Shown here: positions 34,700 through 45,751 of the stretch, in pieces | How the letters are laid out: every line of letters begins with the position of its first letter | How positions within the stretch are numbered: the stretch's first letter is position 1 | Source of the DNA: Poa pratensis | Taxonomy: Eukaryota > Streptophyta > Magnoliopsida > Poales > Poaceae | Length of the DNA stretch: 64,000 nucleotides | NCBI GenBank assembly: GCA_947311845.1 | Contig: CAMZMU010000027.1 | Location: 72,892,184 to 72,956,183, forward strand | Reading direction: 5' to 3' | The notes under the pieces: model-generated | The model's database searches: none | Seen by the model: only the letters and a program-made list of their open reading frames with translations | What the model was told of the DNA's origin: nothing | Position numbers and translations under genes: made by a program

Positions 34700-36251
34700 T
34701 GATACGTCTCCAACGTATCTATAATTTCTGATGTTCCATGCTTATATTATGCCAATTGCTACATGTTTTACATACACTTTATATCATTTTTATGCATTTT
34801 CTGGGACTAACCTATTAACAAGATGCCACAGTGCCAGTTCCTGTTTTCTGCTGTTTTTGGTTTCAGAAAAGTTGTTCTGGAAATATTCTCGGAATTGGAC
34901 GAAACAAAAGCCAAAGTCCCTATTTTTTGACACGTACACGGAGTCCGAAGGAGAGACGAAGGGGGGCCTGGGCCGCCCTCACCAGGTGGTGCGGTCCCAC
35001 CCTCTGCCGCGCCGACACGTGGTGAGAACGCCACAGGCCTCCACCGACGCCGCCCCTTTGCCTATATATTCATCTATTCGGGAAAACCCTAACACCCGAG
35101 TCATATTCCACGAAAAGTTCCAGAGCCGCCGCCGTCAACCCTAACTTGGGAGGGTTCTGAAGCTCTTCCCGGCACCCTGCCGGAGAGGGGAATCATCACC
35201 GGAGGGCTCTACATTGCCATGCCTGCCTCCAGAGTGATGTGTGAGTAGTTCATCTTTGGACTATGGGTCCATAGCAGTAGCTAGATGGTTGTCTTCTCCT
35301 CTTGTGCCATCATGTTTAGATCTTGTGAGCTGCCTATCATGATCAAGATCATCTTATTGTAATCCTACATGCTATGTTTGCTGGGATCCGATGATATTGA
35401 TACTATGTCAAGTTGAATACTGAATATTATGTCTATGTCTTTTTATGATCTTGCATGCTCTCCGTTGCTTGTTGATACTCTGGCCAAGTGGATGCTTGTG
35501 ACTCCAAGAGGGAGTATTTATGCTAGATAGTGGGTTCAGTCTCCATTTAATCTGGGGAGTGACAGCAACCCCTAAGGTTGTGGATGTGCTGTTTCTACTA
35601 GGGGTAACCTAATGATGCTTTGTCTAAGGATGAATGTGTTGTTTACATTATGCACTTTACTTAATGCAATTGTTTGTTGCTTGCAATTAATACGGAAGGG
35701 GTACGGATGTTAACCTGAAGGTGGACTATTTAGGCACAGATGCATGCTGGATAGCGGTCTGTGTACTTTGTCGTAATGCCCAAATGAATCTCATAGTAGA
35801 CACCACAACTTGCACATGCATGTTATGCACTTATCAATATTGTTAATTGCCCAGCATGTTAGTTATTTATTATGGAGAGACACCACTAGTGAACTGTGGA
35901 CCCTGGTCCATTCTTTTACATCTGAAATACAACCTACTGCAATCATTGTTCTTTTTCATTCTCTGCAAACAAACATCATTTTCCACACTATATGTTTAAT
36001 CCTTTGTTTTCAGCAAGCCGGTGAGATTGACAACCTCACTGTTAAGTTGGGGCAAAGTAGCTTGATTGTGTTGTGCAGGTTCCACGTTGGCACCGGAATA
36101 CCTGGTGTTGCACCGCACTACACTCCTTCACCAACAACCTTCAGAAGTGACTTTGATCTCCTACTGGTTCGATTAAACCTTGGTTTCATACTGAGGGAAA
36201 ACTTGCTGCTGCACTCATCATACCTTCCTCTTGGGGTTCCCAACGAACGTG
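34700..36251 (+). repeat. 3' LTR of element C (outer end missing)
   Basis: Starts TGATACGTCTCCAACG and matches the 5' LTR up to CAACGAACGTG, where it stops about 18 bases before the expected ACGTCATCA end. The next bases, TGCAAAGTCATCACC, belong to other sequence. Confidence 0.88.
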
Positions 36252-36599
36252 TGCAAAGTCATCACCGTCCTCTCCGCACCTCGCAGTCCGGTGCTGCTCT
36301 CGATCTACTCTCCTCCTGCCATGTTCTACTCGATTTCTCTACCTGAAACATCTTTCTCTCTCTAGCAGGTACCCATGGATGTAAGGGTGTGCGACTTTGA
36401 GCTAGGGTTCGGGCGGCAGCGACAGGAAGAAGAAGGCGGGGGCGTAAGCGGACGCCGCGGCCATGCTGAAGGGTTTCCTTGCTGATCCTTGGCCGCTCAG
36501 GCCGGCGGATGGCTTAGATGCGGGCACCGTGTAGGTCAAGGTCCTGCCGCTCGACCTGCTGGAGGACGGGGAGGACGAGGCGCACAGGGCGGCCATGCA
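36252..36599 (+). other. GC-rich captured sequence left of the SPT5 fragment
   Basis: Contains a possible exon VKVLPLDLLEDGEDEAHRAAMQ (about 36535-36603) joined to the SPT5 piece, preceded by a stop. The source gene is not recognised. Confidence 0.4.
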
Positions 36600-37019
36600 G
36601 CCATTCAACGCACCAACACCTAGTCTCAACCAATGACCCCAATTCCTGCCTCGTATCAGACCCAAACCCCTAGTGGCCAGCCAATGACTCCAGGCGGAAT
36701 GGATATGATGTCTCCAGCGATAGGTTTGCCCATGTCATTTAGATACTGTTTCATCTTCAATTGGGATGGGATGGAAACAAACAATCTGAGTGAAGATATC
36801 TAAGTACTGTTTGCGAAAATCCTTTCAGGAGACGAGGGCGATGGTAACTGGCTCTTGCCAGATGTCATGGTCAATGTGTCCAAAGGAGATGGTTCCACCA
36901 ATTGTGTAGTGAAGGAATTGCTCCAGGTTTGTGTGCGTTGTTTCATCCCATGCTTGTTTAAGTTTTGCTGTGCTAACATCTCCCGAAATTTGAAATGGCA
37001 GGATGGAGATGTACATTAG
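36600..37019 (+). pseudogene. SPT5: SPT5 gene fragment with introns
   Basis: Three exon pieces match the C-terminal part of the transcription elongation factor SPT5, the KOW-domain partner of SPT4 on RNA polymerase II. The first (to 36723) holds TPIPASYQTQTPSGQPMTP and GGMDMMSPAIG. The second (36829-36926) holds NWLLPDVMVNVSKGD and CVVKELLQ. The third starts DGDVH at 37002 and stops at once. Introns with GT/AG ends separate them, so genomic DNA was captured. A stop also interrupts the first exon in its upstream frame. The fragment is too short to function. Confidence 0.75.
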
Positions 37020-37460
37020 TTTGTATTATTCACAATCAATTATGGGATGTGCAATTTTGATCTCGGTATTATAAAGATCTGTACATTAGTTCTAACACTT
37101 TCTACATGTAGTGAATAGATGATATGCCCGTTTTCCTGATATGTTGCTGATTCTGCCTATAGCTACAATTATGATAGGATGCTACCACTGTGAAATACAG
37201 TTTGCTCTAGCGATTTATAGATGTTTTGTTGCAGGACAACAAGTTCTTTTGCATTGAACTTTGTTATGTGGTTTCTGCTACTCGATTAATTTGTCGTCCT
37301 ATATTTTTGTGTACATGTTCATGAAGTTGGTTGGAGCTGGAGGAGTCGAGGGCGAGGGATGCTTGTTGTGATGTATGGTTGTATCTTTGGGACCCTATAT
37401 TCTCCGCTTTGCTTGTTTTGCTTAGTTATGTGATGACTGATGTGTACTGCTATGGTGCAG

Positions 37461-37553
37461 CTCTTTTTGGGCAAGAAGAGAAGATGGTTGTAACTTCAGA
37501 TGAATTGCAACTTCAGCGTTTGCAAAGAACGACAGTGGCCTCACTAATTTCAA
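37461..37553 (+). pseudogene. Captured exon of unknown gene
   Basis: A 93-bp stretch between GTGCAG and GTAAGC encodes LFGQEEKMVVTSDELQLQRL and QRTTVASLIS. Splice-like borders and an open frame suggest a host exon inside the CACTA. I do not recognise the protein. Confidence 0.5.
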
Positions 37554-38529
37554 GTAAGCAACGAGATATCAATATTACCCATAACCATGTTCAGATTAGA
37601 TCATAAAGGTGAGACTGTAAAGCACATGGTGGTGACCACTGTGTATTGATTAGCTTCCTCCTTAAAAACTACTATAGCAAACGATGAGATTAGGAGCATA
37701 TGTCATGCATTTTTGTATGGACTTTTCTAGGCTCCCGATTTCAGGCAAAGACAGAGATGCATTCATTCTCCCTGGTATAATGTGCCCTTACTCCCACTGT
37801 AAAAATTTAGTATTTATAAGACCAGGCTTTTTTTCTTGCATCAGTCCATGCATAAACCTCTTCTTTTGGCATATCCATTGTTCCTGAAATTAGTGACTAA
37901 CATATGCATTTTTCTATACCCATTGTCAAGGACACACTTAACAATTTATTGTCCATGTATATCTTGATTGTTTGTGTGAGAGAGAAGAGCGTGTGAATTA
38001 TCAATTTATTGTTCATGAATTTAGGAAACCACACTAACATGAATATTTTTATTGCCTACAATTAAGAAACATAGTATTAATCACATCAATAGTGTATTTT
38101 GTTTACGTTTTTTGAAGTAGATACTGCTATTTTAGAAAAAAATATTAACTTAGAGCTCTGTTAAGTATGAACTTGCCTGTACTATCTTGTTGTATTTGAT
38201 GCTTACGGATTTTCACCAATCTTGCAGAATGTGCAAGGAAGAGGAAAAGATTTGCCATGGAGTCTTCCATTTCTTTCGTATGTTGTTGAAGATGGCTGGT
38301 GACTGTCATTTTGAACCTTAGCATTATTCTTAGGTTCAGTTTTGGGAACTGTCTTCTTGATGTATGTAATCTTGGTCTGCAGTTAACAATGTTTTTGTGA
38401 AATGTGCTGTGAATACCTGTGTGTATTTGTGATCAATTGTTTCATATATTTAAGTTCATCAAAATTCTATAGTAGATTTGAACAAAATTGAAAAATATGC
38501 ACAGTAATGAAACTGAAAACGTCATGGAA
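37554..38529. other. CACTA interior, no supported feature
   Basis: AT-rich; may include introns of captured genes (a CTTGCAG acceptor at about 38227). Nothing firm. Confidence 0.3.
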
Positions 38530-38946
38530 AAGTGGTGTCATGTCACTTTCTGATTGATCCATGTGGCAGATTAATTGGTCGAAATGGTATCTGGTAGAGT
38601 GACATCATCAAACGGTCTTGATGAACCTTTTAACGACGTAAAAAAATGTCCTGGTGTTGGTGACGTCAGAAACGGCGATCGTGACATCAGCAAATGCTGT
38701 GCACAGCCATCTGCCACGTGTCACTGTGCGTGACAGAAAAAAACGTCGTGGACTAGTTGGGCCTCTAGTTGGGCCTTAAGAACTACGACGTTTCTCAGGT
38801 GCACAGAAACGTGGTAGAATCGTTTATGACTGTCGGTCTGTGTCTTTTTTTTTGTCCTGAGAAACATGGTAGATTGTCATTTAGGACGTTTCTGAGCCAT
38901 TCACCACGTTTTTAAAACGTCCCAGATCGCCATATTTTCCGTAGTG
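38530..38946. repeat. Right subterminal region of large CACTA
   Basis: Repeated motifs ACGTTTCT/AGAAACGTGGTAGA and GACGT in both orientations lead to the right terminus GTAGTG, consistent with CACTA subterminal structure. The motifs differ from those of the left end. Confidence 0.65.
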
Positions 38947-38949
38947 AGA

Positions 38950-39389
38950 GATTGTCTAAGAAAACTCACTTTTGTTTCCTTGATGGTTATTATGGGTTTT
39001 CTCAAATTGCTGTGAGAAAGCAAGATCAAGAGAAAACCAGTTTTACTTGTCCTTATGGAACTTATGCTTATAGACGTATGCCTTTTGGTTATTTTAATGC
39101 TCCTGCTACTTTTCAAAGATGCATGTCTGCTATTTTTCATGGTTTTTGTGAGGAAATTGTGGAAGTGTTCATGGACGATTTCTCCGTCTATGGAACTTCT
39201 TTTGATAATTGCTTGCACAATCTTGATAAAGTTTTGCAGAGATGTGAGGAAACTAATCTTGTTCTTAATTGGGAGAAATGCCACTTTATGGTCAATGAAG
39301 GAATTGTTCTCGGACATAAAGTTTCTGAAAGAGGCATTGAAGTTGACCGAGCTAAAGTTGAGGCAATCGAGAAAATGCCTTGCCCCAAG
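38950..39389 (+). pseudogene. pol: Element B reverse transcriptase, palm
   Basis: RT resumes with [39 protein letters not shown] and the catalytic FMDDFSVYG, then [12 protein letters not shown] and [13 protein letters not shown] frameshift after EKMPCPK (about 39389) moves the continuation to the next frame. In element D the same region is open. Y replaces L in the PFGLCNAPA motif. Confidence 0.85.
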
Positions 39390-39735
39390 GTATTCGTAGT
39401 ATTCTTGGTCATGCTAGTTTTTATAGAAGGTTTATTAAAGATTTCTCTAAAATTTCAAAGCCTCTTACTAGTCTTCTCCAAAAATATGTACCTTTTGTTT
39501 TTGATGATGATTGTAAGGAAGCTTTCAAAACTCTAAAGAAAGCATTAATTACTGCTCATGTTGTTCAACCACCTGACTGGACCTTAGCTTTTGAAATTAT
39601 GTGTGATGCTAGTGATTTTGTTGTTGCTGCTGTTCTTGGACAACGAATAGATAAGAAGTTGAATGTTATTCACTATGCTAGTAAGACTCTTGATTCAGCT
39701 CAAAAGAATTATGCCACCACTGAAAGGAATTCCTA
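39390..39735 (+). pseudogene. pol: Element B RT thumb and RNase H, first part
   Basis: Contains [20 protein letters not shown], then the RNase H start [18 protein letters not shown] with its first catalytic Asp and [14 protein letters not shown]. Frameshifts follow at about 39733 and 39830, in the stretch corresponding to [16 protein letters not shown] and [11 protein letters not shown] of element D. Confidence 0.82.
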
Positions 39736-39841
39736 GCTGCAGTTTTTGCTTGTGACAAATTTAGACCTTATATTGTTGATTCGAAAGTCATTATTCATAC
39801 TGATCATGCTGCTATTAGGTACCTTATGGAAAAAAGATGCT

Positions 39842-40158
39842 AAGCCTAGGCTTATTAGATGGGTGCTGCTTTTGCAAGAGTTTGATTTGCATATTGTTGA
39901 TAGGAAAGGTGCTGAAAATCATGTTGCTGATAATTTGTCTATATTGGAAAACATTGCTTATGATCCTATTCCTGTTAATGATAGTTTTCCAAATGAACAG
40001 TTGGCTGCAATAAGGGTAAGTTCGCGAGATAGTCCTTCGTATGCTGATTATGCTAACTTTATTCTTTCCAAGTACTTGCCTCCAACCTTTTCAGCTTAAC
40101 AAAGAAGGAAATTCTTTTATGACTTGAGGCATTATTTTTGGGATGACCCACACTTATA
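39842..40158 (+). pseudogene. pol: Element B RNase H end and linker
   Basis: [20 protein letters not shown] followed by [11 protein letters not shown], the conserved end of RNase H, then a linker to integrase. A TAA at 40097-40099 (Q in D) and another at 40156-40158 (Y in D) interrupt the frame. Confidence 0.82.
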
Positions 40159-40800
40159 AAAAGAAGGAGTGGATGGTATTATGCGAAGATGTATTCCTGA
40201 ATATGAACAACAAGAGATATTGAGAAAATGTCACGGTAGTGCTTATGGAGGACATCATGCTGGGGATAGAACCGCACAAAAAGTTCTACAATTAGGTTTT
40301 TATTGGCCTACTCTTTTTAAAGATGCAAGAAAGTTTATTTTATCTTGTGATGAATGTCAAAGAGTTGGTAACATCTCTAGGCACAATGAAATGCCTATGA
40401 GTTATTCTCTGGTTATTGAACCGTTTGACTGTTGGGTATTCGACTTTACGGGTCCTTTTCCTCCTTCAGAAGGTAATACTCATATACTTGTTGCTGTTGA
40501 TTATGTTACTAAATGGGTAGATGCCATACCTACAAAAAGTGCTCATGGTGAGACCACATTAAAAATGCTTCATGATGTTATTTTTCCTAGGTTTGGTGTG
40601 CCTAGATATCTTATGACTGATGGAGGTTCTCATTTTATTCATGGTGGTTTTAGAAAGACCCTTGCTAAATATGGAGTTAATCATAGAATTGCTTCAGCTT
40701 ATCATCCCCAAACAAGTGGTCAAGTAGAATTATCAAATAGAAAGATTAAATCTATCTTGCAAAGACTGTTAATAAATCTAGAAAAATTTGGGCTAGTAAG
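40159..40800 (+). pseudogene. pol: Element B integrase, zinc finger and core
   Basis: The HHCC zinc finger is visible ([18 protein letters not shown] to CDECQRVG). The DDE core has [23 protein letters not shown] and [14 protein letters not shown], with the three acidic residues present. After SILQ a frameshift (about 40768) sends the end of this frame out of register; the chain resumes at 40801. Confidence 0.82.
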
Positions 40801-41373
40801 TTGAATGATGCTTTATGGGCTTATAGAACTGCTTATAAAAACCCTATGGCTATGTCTCCTTATAAAATGGTTTATGGAAAAGCTTATCACTGGCCCTTAG
40901 AATTAGAACACAAAGCTTATTGGGTAGTGAGGGAACTTAATAGAGACTTTAAACTTGCCGGTGGAAAAAGATTGCTTGACTTGACTTCTTTAGATGAATG
41001 GACAAGTGAGGCTTATGAAAATGCTAGACTTTTTAAAGAGAAAGTTAAAAAATGGCATGATAGGAGAATTCTTAAAAGAGAGTTTAATGTTGGTGAGAAA
41101 GTTCTATTGTATAGGTCTCGTCTCAGATTTTTTGCAGGAAAATTACTCTCAAAATGGGAAGGACCTTTTATTATTGTGGAGGTGTATCGTTCAGGTGCAA
41201 TAAAGATTGCCTCACTCAAAGAAAACTCTACACAACTGGTGAATGGGCAAAGACTCAAACATTATATTTCTGGAGATTCTTATAATGAAGATGTTGATAT
41301 TATTAAAGTGGCGACTCCGGAAGTTTTTATCGAAAAGCAAATTCAGGGGGCTGCAGAGTCTGTTTTCAAATAG
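40801..41373 (+). CDS. pol: Element B integrase C-terminal part
   Basis: 190 open codons: [24 protein letters not shown] start, then [20 protein letters not shown] and the [18 protein letters not shown]3-like fold of Ty3/gypsy integrases, ending ESVFK. No chromodomain motif is evident. It matches the corresponding end of element D closely. Alone it has no catalytic function. Confidence 0.82.
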   Translation: MNDALWAYRTAYKNPMAMSPYKMVYGKAYHWPLELEHKAYWVVRELNRDFKLAGGKRLLDLTSLDEWTSEAYENARLFKEKVKKWHDRRILKREFNVGEKVLLYRSRLRFFAGKLLSKWEGPFIIVEVYRSGAIKIASLKENSTQLVNGQRLKHYISGDSYNEDVDIIKVATPEVFIEKQIQGAAESVFK

Positions 41374-41602
41374 GTAACAATTTCGGTAAGAAAAAGTTCG
41401 CGTTTTACTTTCCAAGAGATATTTTCGTTGTTTTTATTAAATATGGAAAATGAAGAGACGAAACCAGGTAGGAAACGGTGCCCCACACCACGCCGTGGCA
41501 TGGGCCCACCCTAGGCCGCACCACCACATGGTGTGGGCGCCTCGGAGCCCGTCTCCGACCAGGTTTCCTCCTGTACCTTCCTTTTGTTGCGAAACTTTTT
41601 GC

Positions 41603-41610
41603 TATATAAT
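41603..41610 (+). promoter_or_regulatory. TATA-like box before the 3' ORF of B
   Basis: TATATAAT lies 70 bp before the ATG of the 3' ORF. A matching TATATAA sits at the same place in element D (48150-48156, minus strand). It may be an internal promoter; this is inference from position and conservation. Confidence 0.4.
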
Positions 41611-41679
41611 CCCACGGATCCCCCGAGGTTCGTATATCGCCTTTTTGTCGTATTTTCTTTTCGAGTTGTTTCTGTCTAG

Positions 41680-42150
41680 ATGTCGTGCCAGGGTTCATCT
41701 TCAGAAGATTACGTGCTGCGTCGCCAACGTGAGCTCCTCCGAGACCTTGATCAGGGAACTTTCGTTGGATGGGCGGAAGAGGAAATAGTCACGGCGAGGC
41801 GCAAGGACATGGATGAGAGCGTCAAGGAGGAAGTGAAGAAGATGTCATCAGCCAAAAGGGGACAGCCAGCTGCAGGATCAAAGGCTAGCAAGCCCACCTT
41901 TGTGGGATCGGTTAACACTCAACGTGCTTTTTCTCATAACCTACAGGGAGCAACACCACCTGTTCCAGATTTTAGCTCTTTCAAAACGGTAACTGAAGCC
42001 CTTCGAGTTACTGATGAGTTCTGTGATTAGTATCGAGTCCTGAGGATGGAGGTGGAAATACTCCAAGATGAGAACATCAGGCTTCGCCGAATGCTGGAGC
42101 GTTTCCTGACCCCGCTCCAGGTCGTCCCACCACCACCGCCAAAGGAGTAA
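41680..42150 (+). pseudogene. 3' ORF of element B (env position)
   Basis: 157 codons starting MSCQGSSSED, interrupted by one TAG at 42028 and otherwise in frame to the TAA at 42148. It is charged and helical (LRMEVEILQDENIRLRRMLE looks coiled-coil) and ends PPPPPKE. It occupies the place where Athila elements may have an env-like or extra gene. I see no signal peptide or membrane segment, so env is unlikely. The N-terminal two thirds bear no resemblance to the frame at the same place in element D; only the tail is alike. Confidence 0.65.
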
Positions 42151-43972
42151 TTCATCATTGGTATTGGCATCCCCTTGGCTCGTTCCAAGCTTGGGGGAGT
42201 GTCACGGTATCACACCATTATCTTTACCTTTTACCTTTCAATAGATTCATATCATGAGTAGGGAAGTTATATTATAGGATGGTTTGCAGTGTCGAAGTAG
42301 CTCTCTTTTAGTTGGTTATCTATGTATCCCTTGGTGTGAGTTGCCGTTATGGAATATTAATGAGAAGTTTCATCGTTTACTTTCTGCACACTTCATTCAA
42401 GTTTGCAAATTCTGTCATATGGATGATCTTGTTATTAGTATTGGTGCCAATTTAGGAGCATTAAGTAAATCTTTTTGGTAGTGGCAAACTTAGCATTGGT
42501 CAGTAGCTACAATACTTTGAGGCTTAAGTAGAGAGAGGGAAGTGCATGTAGATATATTATTCCATGATTTTTCTTTCTTGTTGGCTCATAAGCTTGGTAT
42601 TCTCAAGTTAAAATTATTTGTGCTTCCAAGGAAGATTGCATGATTGTTTTTACTACATGTATATTTGTTTGTATCCCTCAACTCTTATGCTTGCTACACA
42701 ACCTTGCTAGCCAAAAACCTGTATTGAGAGAATGCTTGTCATACATCCAAACCTTGAGCCAAAACCATTGCCATTTGTGTCCACCATATCTTCCTATTAT
42801 GTGGTATTTCCTGCCACTCCAAGTAAATACTTCATGTGCTACCTTTAACTATTCAAAAACTATTATCTCTTATTTGTGTCACTGTTTATTAGCTCATGAG
42901 GAAGTATGTGGGTTATTCTCTATTTAACTTGTTAGACCGACTTTCACCAATGGACTAGTGGCATATACATCCGCTTATCCAATAATTTTGCAAAAAGAGC
43001 TGGCAAATGGGGTGCCTAGTCCCAATTAATTACAACTACAACTGTTTAATTCTCTTCACATGTTTTGCCATGATTTATCAGAAGCAATTTTCAAAGTGTT
43101 AAACAATATCAAATAGGCACTCCTCCATGGTATGTGATTGTTTGAAGGCACCCGAGGATTCGGTTAGCCATGGCTTGTGTAAGCAAAGGTTGGGAGGAGT
43201 GCCATACCAATTTCTAAATATGCATGTGTAAACAAAAGAGAAGAGAGATGATCTACCCTTGGGTAGAAATAACGTCCTTCATGGGAGCCGCTCTTGAAAG
43301 TCTGGATGACATGGGAAATATTGTTTTCACCCACTACCATTCGTTGACAACGACATACATAGCTAAAAACTTATTTTCGTACTCTGTATATGATTTCGAA
43401 ACTTAAAAGCTCTAGCACATGATTTCATCCCTGCTTCCCTCTGTGAAGGGCCTATCTTTTACTTTCATGTTGAGTCAGTAAACCTATTCTCTTCAGTCTC
43501 AAGAAAGCATTTGAGTTGTTGTGATTCAACCATCTATATGTTGATACTTTCAATCATGTCTTTTATGTTTCCTTGTTAGCACAAAGCTTTTTATCTGAAT
43601 GAATATAACTTTGAAGGTTATCAATGACTGTAAGGAGACTGTTATGATCGAGCATGTAAGTTCTGCAATATAAGCTCTAATATAAAGACTCTGCTTGAAA
43701 GATAAGTACAATCTGTTAATTGTTCTCTGACCAAGAACAAAGTTTGCCATCACCAATTATGATTTTCTCTATGCACCTTATTGTGACTCCCTTTACTTGT
43801 TTCAAGTTAAGTTATATGAAGGAAGTTGCTGTCTAAGATGACTCGTGTACTAACAAATGTGATGCTTCTTGTCCGTATTTTGTTTATCGACACTTCACTC
43901 CATAAACCTGTGGTCTTGTTTACCGAGTTCAGCTTTTGCTTGGGGACAAGCGAGGTCTAAGCTTGGGGGAGT
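42151..43972 (+). other. Element B 3' non-coding region
   Basis: No coding frame. Begins with an internal AAGCTTGGGGGAG motif (42187-42199) and shares conserved blocks with elements C and D, for example TTGAGCCAAAACC and ATGGGAGCCGCTCTTGAAAG. Confidence 0.75.
43959..43971 (+). other. Polypurine tract of element B
   Basis: AAGCTTGGGGGAG immediately before the 3' LTR start at 43973; priming site for plus-strand synthesis. An identical motif is at 42187-42199. Confidence 0.78.
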
Positions 43973-45061
43973 TGATACGTCCATTTTGCATCACTATTTT
44001 ATATCATAATTTACTGTTATTCATTGATATATTTCATATTTAGAGATGATACTTATGTTATTTTACCTATTTTGCATGTTCGATGATTATTGGAGAATTA
44101 ACCGCCGGAGTAAGAATTCTGCTGGAAAAAGGACCATCAAGACACCATATTTCTGAAGATCAACAATTCACAGAAAATATCCCGAAGTTCCTATTTTGTC
44201 AGATGGCAGAGGCAGCCAAAAGGGGATGCCAAGGTGGGCCACCATGGGCCTACACCATCAAGACACCTGGCTGGCGCGCCGCCACGTGGAGTGGTGGCCC
44301 AGGCCCACCTCAGCCGGTGCCCTTTCGTGTACTTCATCCCCAGGAAACCCTAAGGCACGGGGGATCATCGAGGAAATATTCCGCTGCCTCCACGAGGTGG
44401 AAAACACCAAAGAGAGAAAAGCTCTCCGGCAGGGAGAAATATACCGGGGAAATTCCTCCCGGAGGGGGGAAATCGTCGCCATCGTCACCGTCATCGAGCT
44501 GAACTTCATCGGGATCATCATTATCATCATCTCTACCGCTAGCGCCATCATCTCCACCGCTCCACTCCGTTCCGCTGTAACATCTAGGGTTGAATCTTGT
44601 CTAGTTCATAGGGGAAACTTTCCCGGTGTTAATTACTCCTTGTGGTCGATGGTATTGAGTGAAACCGTTGAATTAAGGTTTATGTCCAGATTGTTATTCA
44701 TCATTATATCACCTCTGATCATGTTCCATATGATGTCTTGTGAGTAGTTCATTTAGTTCTTGCGGACAAGGGAGAAGTCTTGATGTTAGTAGTGAACTAT
44801 GTTGAGTAATATTTAATGGTTTGATATTTAAGTTGTGGTGCTATTCTTCTAGTGGTGTCATGTGAACGTCGACTACATGATACTTCACCTTTATGGGCCT
44901 AGGGGAATGCATTGTGTATTAGAATATAATTGTGGGGTTGCCGGAGTGACAGAAACCTGAACCCCCGTTGGTATATCGATGCATAAGGGATAGCAGGATC
45001 TCAGAGTTTAAGGCTGTGGTCACATTTATCTTAATTACTTTCTCGTATTTGTGGATGCTTG
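43973..45061 (+). repeat. 3' LTR of element B, part 1
   Basis: 1,089 bp starting TGATACGTCC, cut by element D. The last five bases, gcttg, are D's target duplication. The LTR continues at 54677. Confidence 0.9.
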
Positions 45062-45736
45062 TGATGACCCACAAGTATAGGGGGTGTATCGTAGTACTTT
45101 CGATAAATAAGAGTGTCGAACCCAACGAGGAGCAGAAGGTGTCGACAAGCGGTTTTGATGAAGGATTCACTGTAAATGCTCACAGACAAGTTTTTAGGAG
45201 TTTTTGATATGACAGATAAATAAAGTACAAGTAAATAAAATGCAGTAATAATAGTTGCAGTGAGTGGCCCAATCCTTTCTATAGCAAAGGACAAGCCGGT
45301 TGTTGTACTTATAATGACCAAACGTTCTTGAGGACACACGGGAATATTGTCAAGTGCTTTTGCTTCATATAGTTGAAGCAAAACTTGGCGGAGGTGGGCC
45401 AGGGCCCCCAAACCACCCGGCGGCGTGGCTGGTGGGCCCGCCGCGCCAGCTGGTGAGGAGGGCCCACCTTGGCCCTTCTCAGCCTCCCCTTTTGGCCTCC
45501 TCGTCATCTGGTAAAATAGGACTTCCATATGTCTCCTTCGATTTATTGATCTTCAGAAATAGTGCATCTCGACGGTGCTTTTTCCAGCAGAATCCTGACT
45601 CCGGTGTCCAATTCTCCATTATTCATCAAACATGCAAAATAGGTAAAATAACATAAGTAACACTTCTAAATATGAAATATATCGATGAATAGCAGTAAAT
45701 TATGATATAAAATAGTGATGCAAAATGGACGTATCA
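45062..45736 (-). repeat. 3' LTR of element D, internally deleted
   Basis: 675 bp against 1,469 bp in the 5' LTR. Both outer parts match, but the interval corresponding to about 53519-54324 is missing and replaced by about 15 bp of filler (AGCAAAACTTGGCGG). Confidence 0.9.
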
Positions 45737-45751
45737 ACCCCCCCAAGCTTA
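45737..45751 (-). other. Polypurine tract of element D
   Basis: On the minus strand AAGCTTGGGGGGGTT immediately precedes the 3' LTR. Confidence 0.75.

Larger units (their letters stand above)
28091..36251 (+). mobile_element. Element C: gag-protease Athila-type element
   Basis: Two LTRs (28091-29669 and 34700-36251) flank a 5.0-kb interior with primer binding site, gag, a coiled-coil frame and protease, followed by 2.6 kb of non-coding sequence. There is no RT, RNase H or integrase. The LTR begins TGATACGTCTCCAACG, as I recall for the Sabrina group of Triticeae (unchecked). The outer 17 bp of the 5' LTR and about 18 bp of the 3' LTR are missing and no target duplication is visible. It would depend on pol from a related element such as B or D. 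Confidence 0.85.
22312..38946. mobile_element. Large non-autonomous CACTA with captured genes
   Basis: It begins CACTACCAAATTTTTGGCC and ends with the inverse of CACTACGGAAAATATGGCG; the first 29 bases of the termini agree at about 20 positions. The target duplication is aga (22309-22311 and 38947-38949), and removal restores the RT frame of element B exactly. Inside are subterminal repeats, tRNA-like repeats, a possible P450 fragment, a 0.67-kb repeat array, element C and an SPT5 fragment. There is no transposase. The imperfect termini leave some chance that two different elements contributed the ends. Confidence 0.78.

Noticed and set aside
41680..42150. Envelope gene in element B
   Set aside because: No signal peptide or hydrophobic membrane segment is visible. 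It is coiled-coil and charged.
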